Source of the DNA: an uncultured Pseudomonadota bacterium
Lineage (GTDB): Bacteria > Pseudomonadota > Gammaproteobacteria > Steroidobacterales > Steroidobacteraceae
Direction of reading: 5' to 3'
Assembly (NCBI GenBank): GCA_903910215.1
Contig: CAIVYV010000311.1
Location: 1-7,199, forward strand
Length of the DNA: 7,199 nucleotides
Of this stretch, positions 6,024 to 7,199 are shown one piece after another. The notes below the pieces were generated by a model. It ran no database searches. It worked only from the letters and a program-made list of their open reading frames with translations, and was not told the origin of the DNA. Position 1 is the first letter of the stretch, and the number at the start of each line of letters is the position of its first letter. Position numbers and translations under genes: made by a program.

Positions 6024-6691
6024 TCGTCTTCGCCGTGCGTCGCTGGCTGTGCCTGATGGTCGTCGGACTGTCGATGGCAGCGACGTCGGCGCAGAGTGCC
6101 GAGTCGGACACCGCCATCACCGACCCACAATACGCTTCGGCTTATAAGCAGTTCCGCTTGTTGCAAGAAGCGGTGCTTGCCAAACGTGACAGTGACGCCA
6201 AGCGGGCGGGGGATGCGTGTGTCACAACGCTCGACGCGTTGATCCAGCGTCAGCCTCGATCTTTCGAGGCTCTCGCGTTGCAGTCAGCTTGCTATGGCTA
6301 CCTCGCCAACTTGGGCGGCATGGCTGCTATCCGCAATGGCTCGCGTAGCGGCAAGAGTATCGAGGCAGCACTCGCTCTGGCGCCGAAAAATCCGCGCGTT
6401 ATTTTGGTGGATGGATTTGGTCTGTACTTCAGGCCGAAATTCGTCGGCGGCGATAAAGGTAAAGGCTGCGCTCGAATTCGCGAGGCGACTAAAGCTTTCG
6501 ATGCTAACAATTCGAATGGCGCTTCCTCTGCGTCTGGTTCCGCACTCGATTGGGGTGCTGCGGAAGCGCATTACTGGAGCGGTCGTTGCGCGAGGGATTC
6601 TGGTGATGCGGCGACGGCGCGAGCGGAATTCGAAAAAGCTCTCGTGCTCGATCCGAATCTTGCGGTCGCTAAAAAAGCACTCGGCCGCTGA
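6020..6691 (+). CDS. Exported tetratricopeptide-repeat protein
   Basis: This 223-aa helical-repeat protein is probably periplasmic and probably a scaffold or partner of the exported methyltransferase-fold protein encoded just before it. GTG at 6020 opens a signal peptide (VRRWLCLMVVGLSMAATSAQSA) with a cut near residues 24-27. The last repeat is the clearest: AEAHYWSGRCARDSGDAATA, then RAEFEKALVLDPN (181-213), with the TPR pattern of small residues and Pro after the second helix. An earlier weaker repeat covers about 83-123 (FEALALQSACYGYLANLGG through ALALAPKNP). The segment FRPKFVGGDKGKGCARIREA (137-156) carries a GGD turn that I associate with small exported bacterial TPR proteins. Four mature-region cysteines (67, 91, 150, 190) could make two disulfides. 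No catalytic motif is visible. TPR assignment is good; the partner is inferred from gene order only. Confidence 0.85.
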   Translation: MIVFAVRRWLCLMVVGLSMAATSAQSAESDTAITDPQYASAYKQFRLLQEAVLAKRDSDAKRAGDACVTTLDALIQRQPRSFEALALQSACYGYLANLGGMAAIRNGSRSGKSIEAALALAPKNPRVILVDGFGLYFRPKFVGGDKGKGCARIREATKAFDANNSNGASSASGSALDWGAAEAHYWSGRCARDSGDAATARAEFEKALVLDPNLAVAKKALGR

Positions 6692-6700
6692 CGATCGTCA
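6689..6700. repeat. Perfect 12-bp palindrome made of two convergent stop codons
   Basis: TGACGATCGTCA is its own reverse complement. Its left TGA ends the TPR gene and its right TCA is the TGA of the flavodoxin-like gene, leaving only 6 bp between the genes. A-runs flank it at 6671-6676 and 6700-6705, but neither forms a standard terminator with a GC-rich stem and a downstream T run in the right strand sense. Confidence 0.75.
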
Positions 6701-7162
6701 AAAAATTCCGGCGGCAAGCCCGGCAGCCATCGTAGCGCCGAGTTCACGGCAGCGCTGAATATCTGCGGATTTCGGCTCGCCGATCACCAATACGGGATCG
6801 GCGATTTCCTTCCAGCGATAGCCGGTGACGATGCGGCGAATAGCGGCGATGGTTCCCTGGCCATCGTTACCCGCGCTCACCATAAGGCCGTAAGGTCGGC
6901 CAACGGTGTGTGATTCGACCGCATAGAAAGTTCGGTCGAAAAAATCCTTCAGCGCCCCACTCATGTAAGCGAAGTGTTCGGGCGTGGCCAACAGGATTCC
7001 GTCCGCCCAGAGTAGGTCATCCTCGGTTGCAGACAAGGCGGGCTGTTCGCGCAACTCGATGATATCGCCGCTAGTGCGAGCTCCGTCGGCCGCCGCTCGT
7101 CGCAGCTGTTCTGTGCGCCCACCATGATGACCGCCATAGACGATCAGGATCTTCGGACTCAT
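6698..7162 (-). CDS. Flavodoxin-like NAD(P)H-dependent oxidoreductase
   Basis: This FMN-binding cytoplasmic redox protein has the flavodoxin fold, of the WrbA/NADPH-dependent FMN reductase group. From ATG at 7162 it is 154 aa and begins MSPKILIVYGG, the first beta strand. GHHGGRTEQL (11-20) is the FMN phosphate loop. ATPEHFAYMSGALKDFFDR (59-77) is the characteristic segment binding the isoalloxazine ring and leading into the next helix. SAGNDGQGT (96-104) is the following strand and loop. The frame stays open to the window edge, and a TTG at 7189 would add nine residues (VSAYRTRS after the start). ATG at 7162 is preferred because the added residues precede the first strand of the fold and no Shine-Dalgarno supports the TTG; the ATG also lacks a clear one. 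It converges on the TPR gene. Its electron acceptor, such as a quinone or a nitro or azo compound, cannot be read from sequence. Confidence 0.88.
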   Translation of the reverse strand: MSPKILIVYGGHHGGRTEQLRRAAADGARTSGDIIELREQPALSATEDDLLWADGILLATPEHFAYMSGALKDFFDRTFYAVESHTVGRPYGLMVSAGNDGQGTIAAIRRIVTGYRWKEIADPVLVIGEPKSADIQRCRELGATMAAGLAAGIF

Positions 7163-7199
7163 CGAGCGAGTCCGATATGCCGAAACCAATCGAGAGTCA

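Noticed and set aside
6671..6705. A-runs around the convergent junction as an intrinsic terminator
   Set aside because: On the minus strand T-runs are present, but no GC-rich stem directly precedes the one at 6676-6671. On the plus strand the palindrome is followed by A, not T.
7163..7189. TTG at 7189 as the start of the flavodoxin-like gene
   Set aside because: It adds nine residues before the first beta strand and has no Shine-Dalgarno. ATG at 7162 gives the typical family N terminus.

Overview
The window looks like a piece of chromosome from a moderately high-GC Gram-negative bacterium. It carries a large TonB-dependent outer-membrane receptor and three proteins with Sec-type signal peptides. 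The receptor's TonB-box and plug style is common in Gammaproteobacteria of the Steroidobacter/Nevskia/Xanthomonas type and in sphingomonads or Caulobacter. The sequence does not decide between these, so the taxonomy is an impression. There are no RNA genes, insertion sequences, CRISPR arrays or phage genes. All seven genes appear intact except the first, which is cut by the window edge.

Layout. (1) Positions 2-2455, plus strand: the TonB-dependent receptor, already open at the left edge, followed by a strong intrinsic terminator at 2500-2531. (2) Positions 2542-5019, minus strand: a probable three-gene operon, transcribed right to left. Its order is a red chlorophyll catabolite reductase (RCCR)-like protein, then a GNAT acetyltransferase whose TTG start overlaps the previous stop codon (TTGA), then, 61 bp on, a secreted GlpQ-type glycerophosphodiester phosphodiesterase. 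(3) Positions 5020-5162: a 143-bp divergent intergenic region with two short inverted repeats and a 9-bp direct repeat. (4) Positions 5163-6691, plus strand: a two-gene operon of an exported SAM-methyltransferase-fold protein and an exported TPR protein, coupled by a GTGA overlap. (5) Positions 6698-7162, minus strand: a flavodoxin-like NAD(P)H oxidoreductase, convergent with the TPR gene. The two convergent stop codons are the two ends of one perfect 12-bp palindrome.

Most notable is the 276-aa protein at 4189-5019. It matches plant RCCR (Arabidopsis ACD2, as I recall its sequence) through an ordered series of motifs along most of its length. RCCR belongs to the ferredoxin-dependent bilin reductase (FDBR) fold superfamily. 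The bacterial copy appears to lack the active-site glutamate of the plant enzyme, so its substrate is open. The exported methyltransferase-fold protein is the second puzzle, because SAM is a cytoplasmic cofactor. Nothing directly links the receptor, the RCCR-like operon and the methyltransferase/TPR operon into one pathway; a shared system is only speculation.
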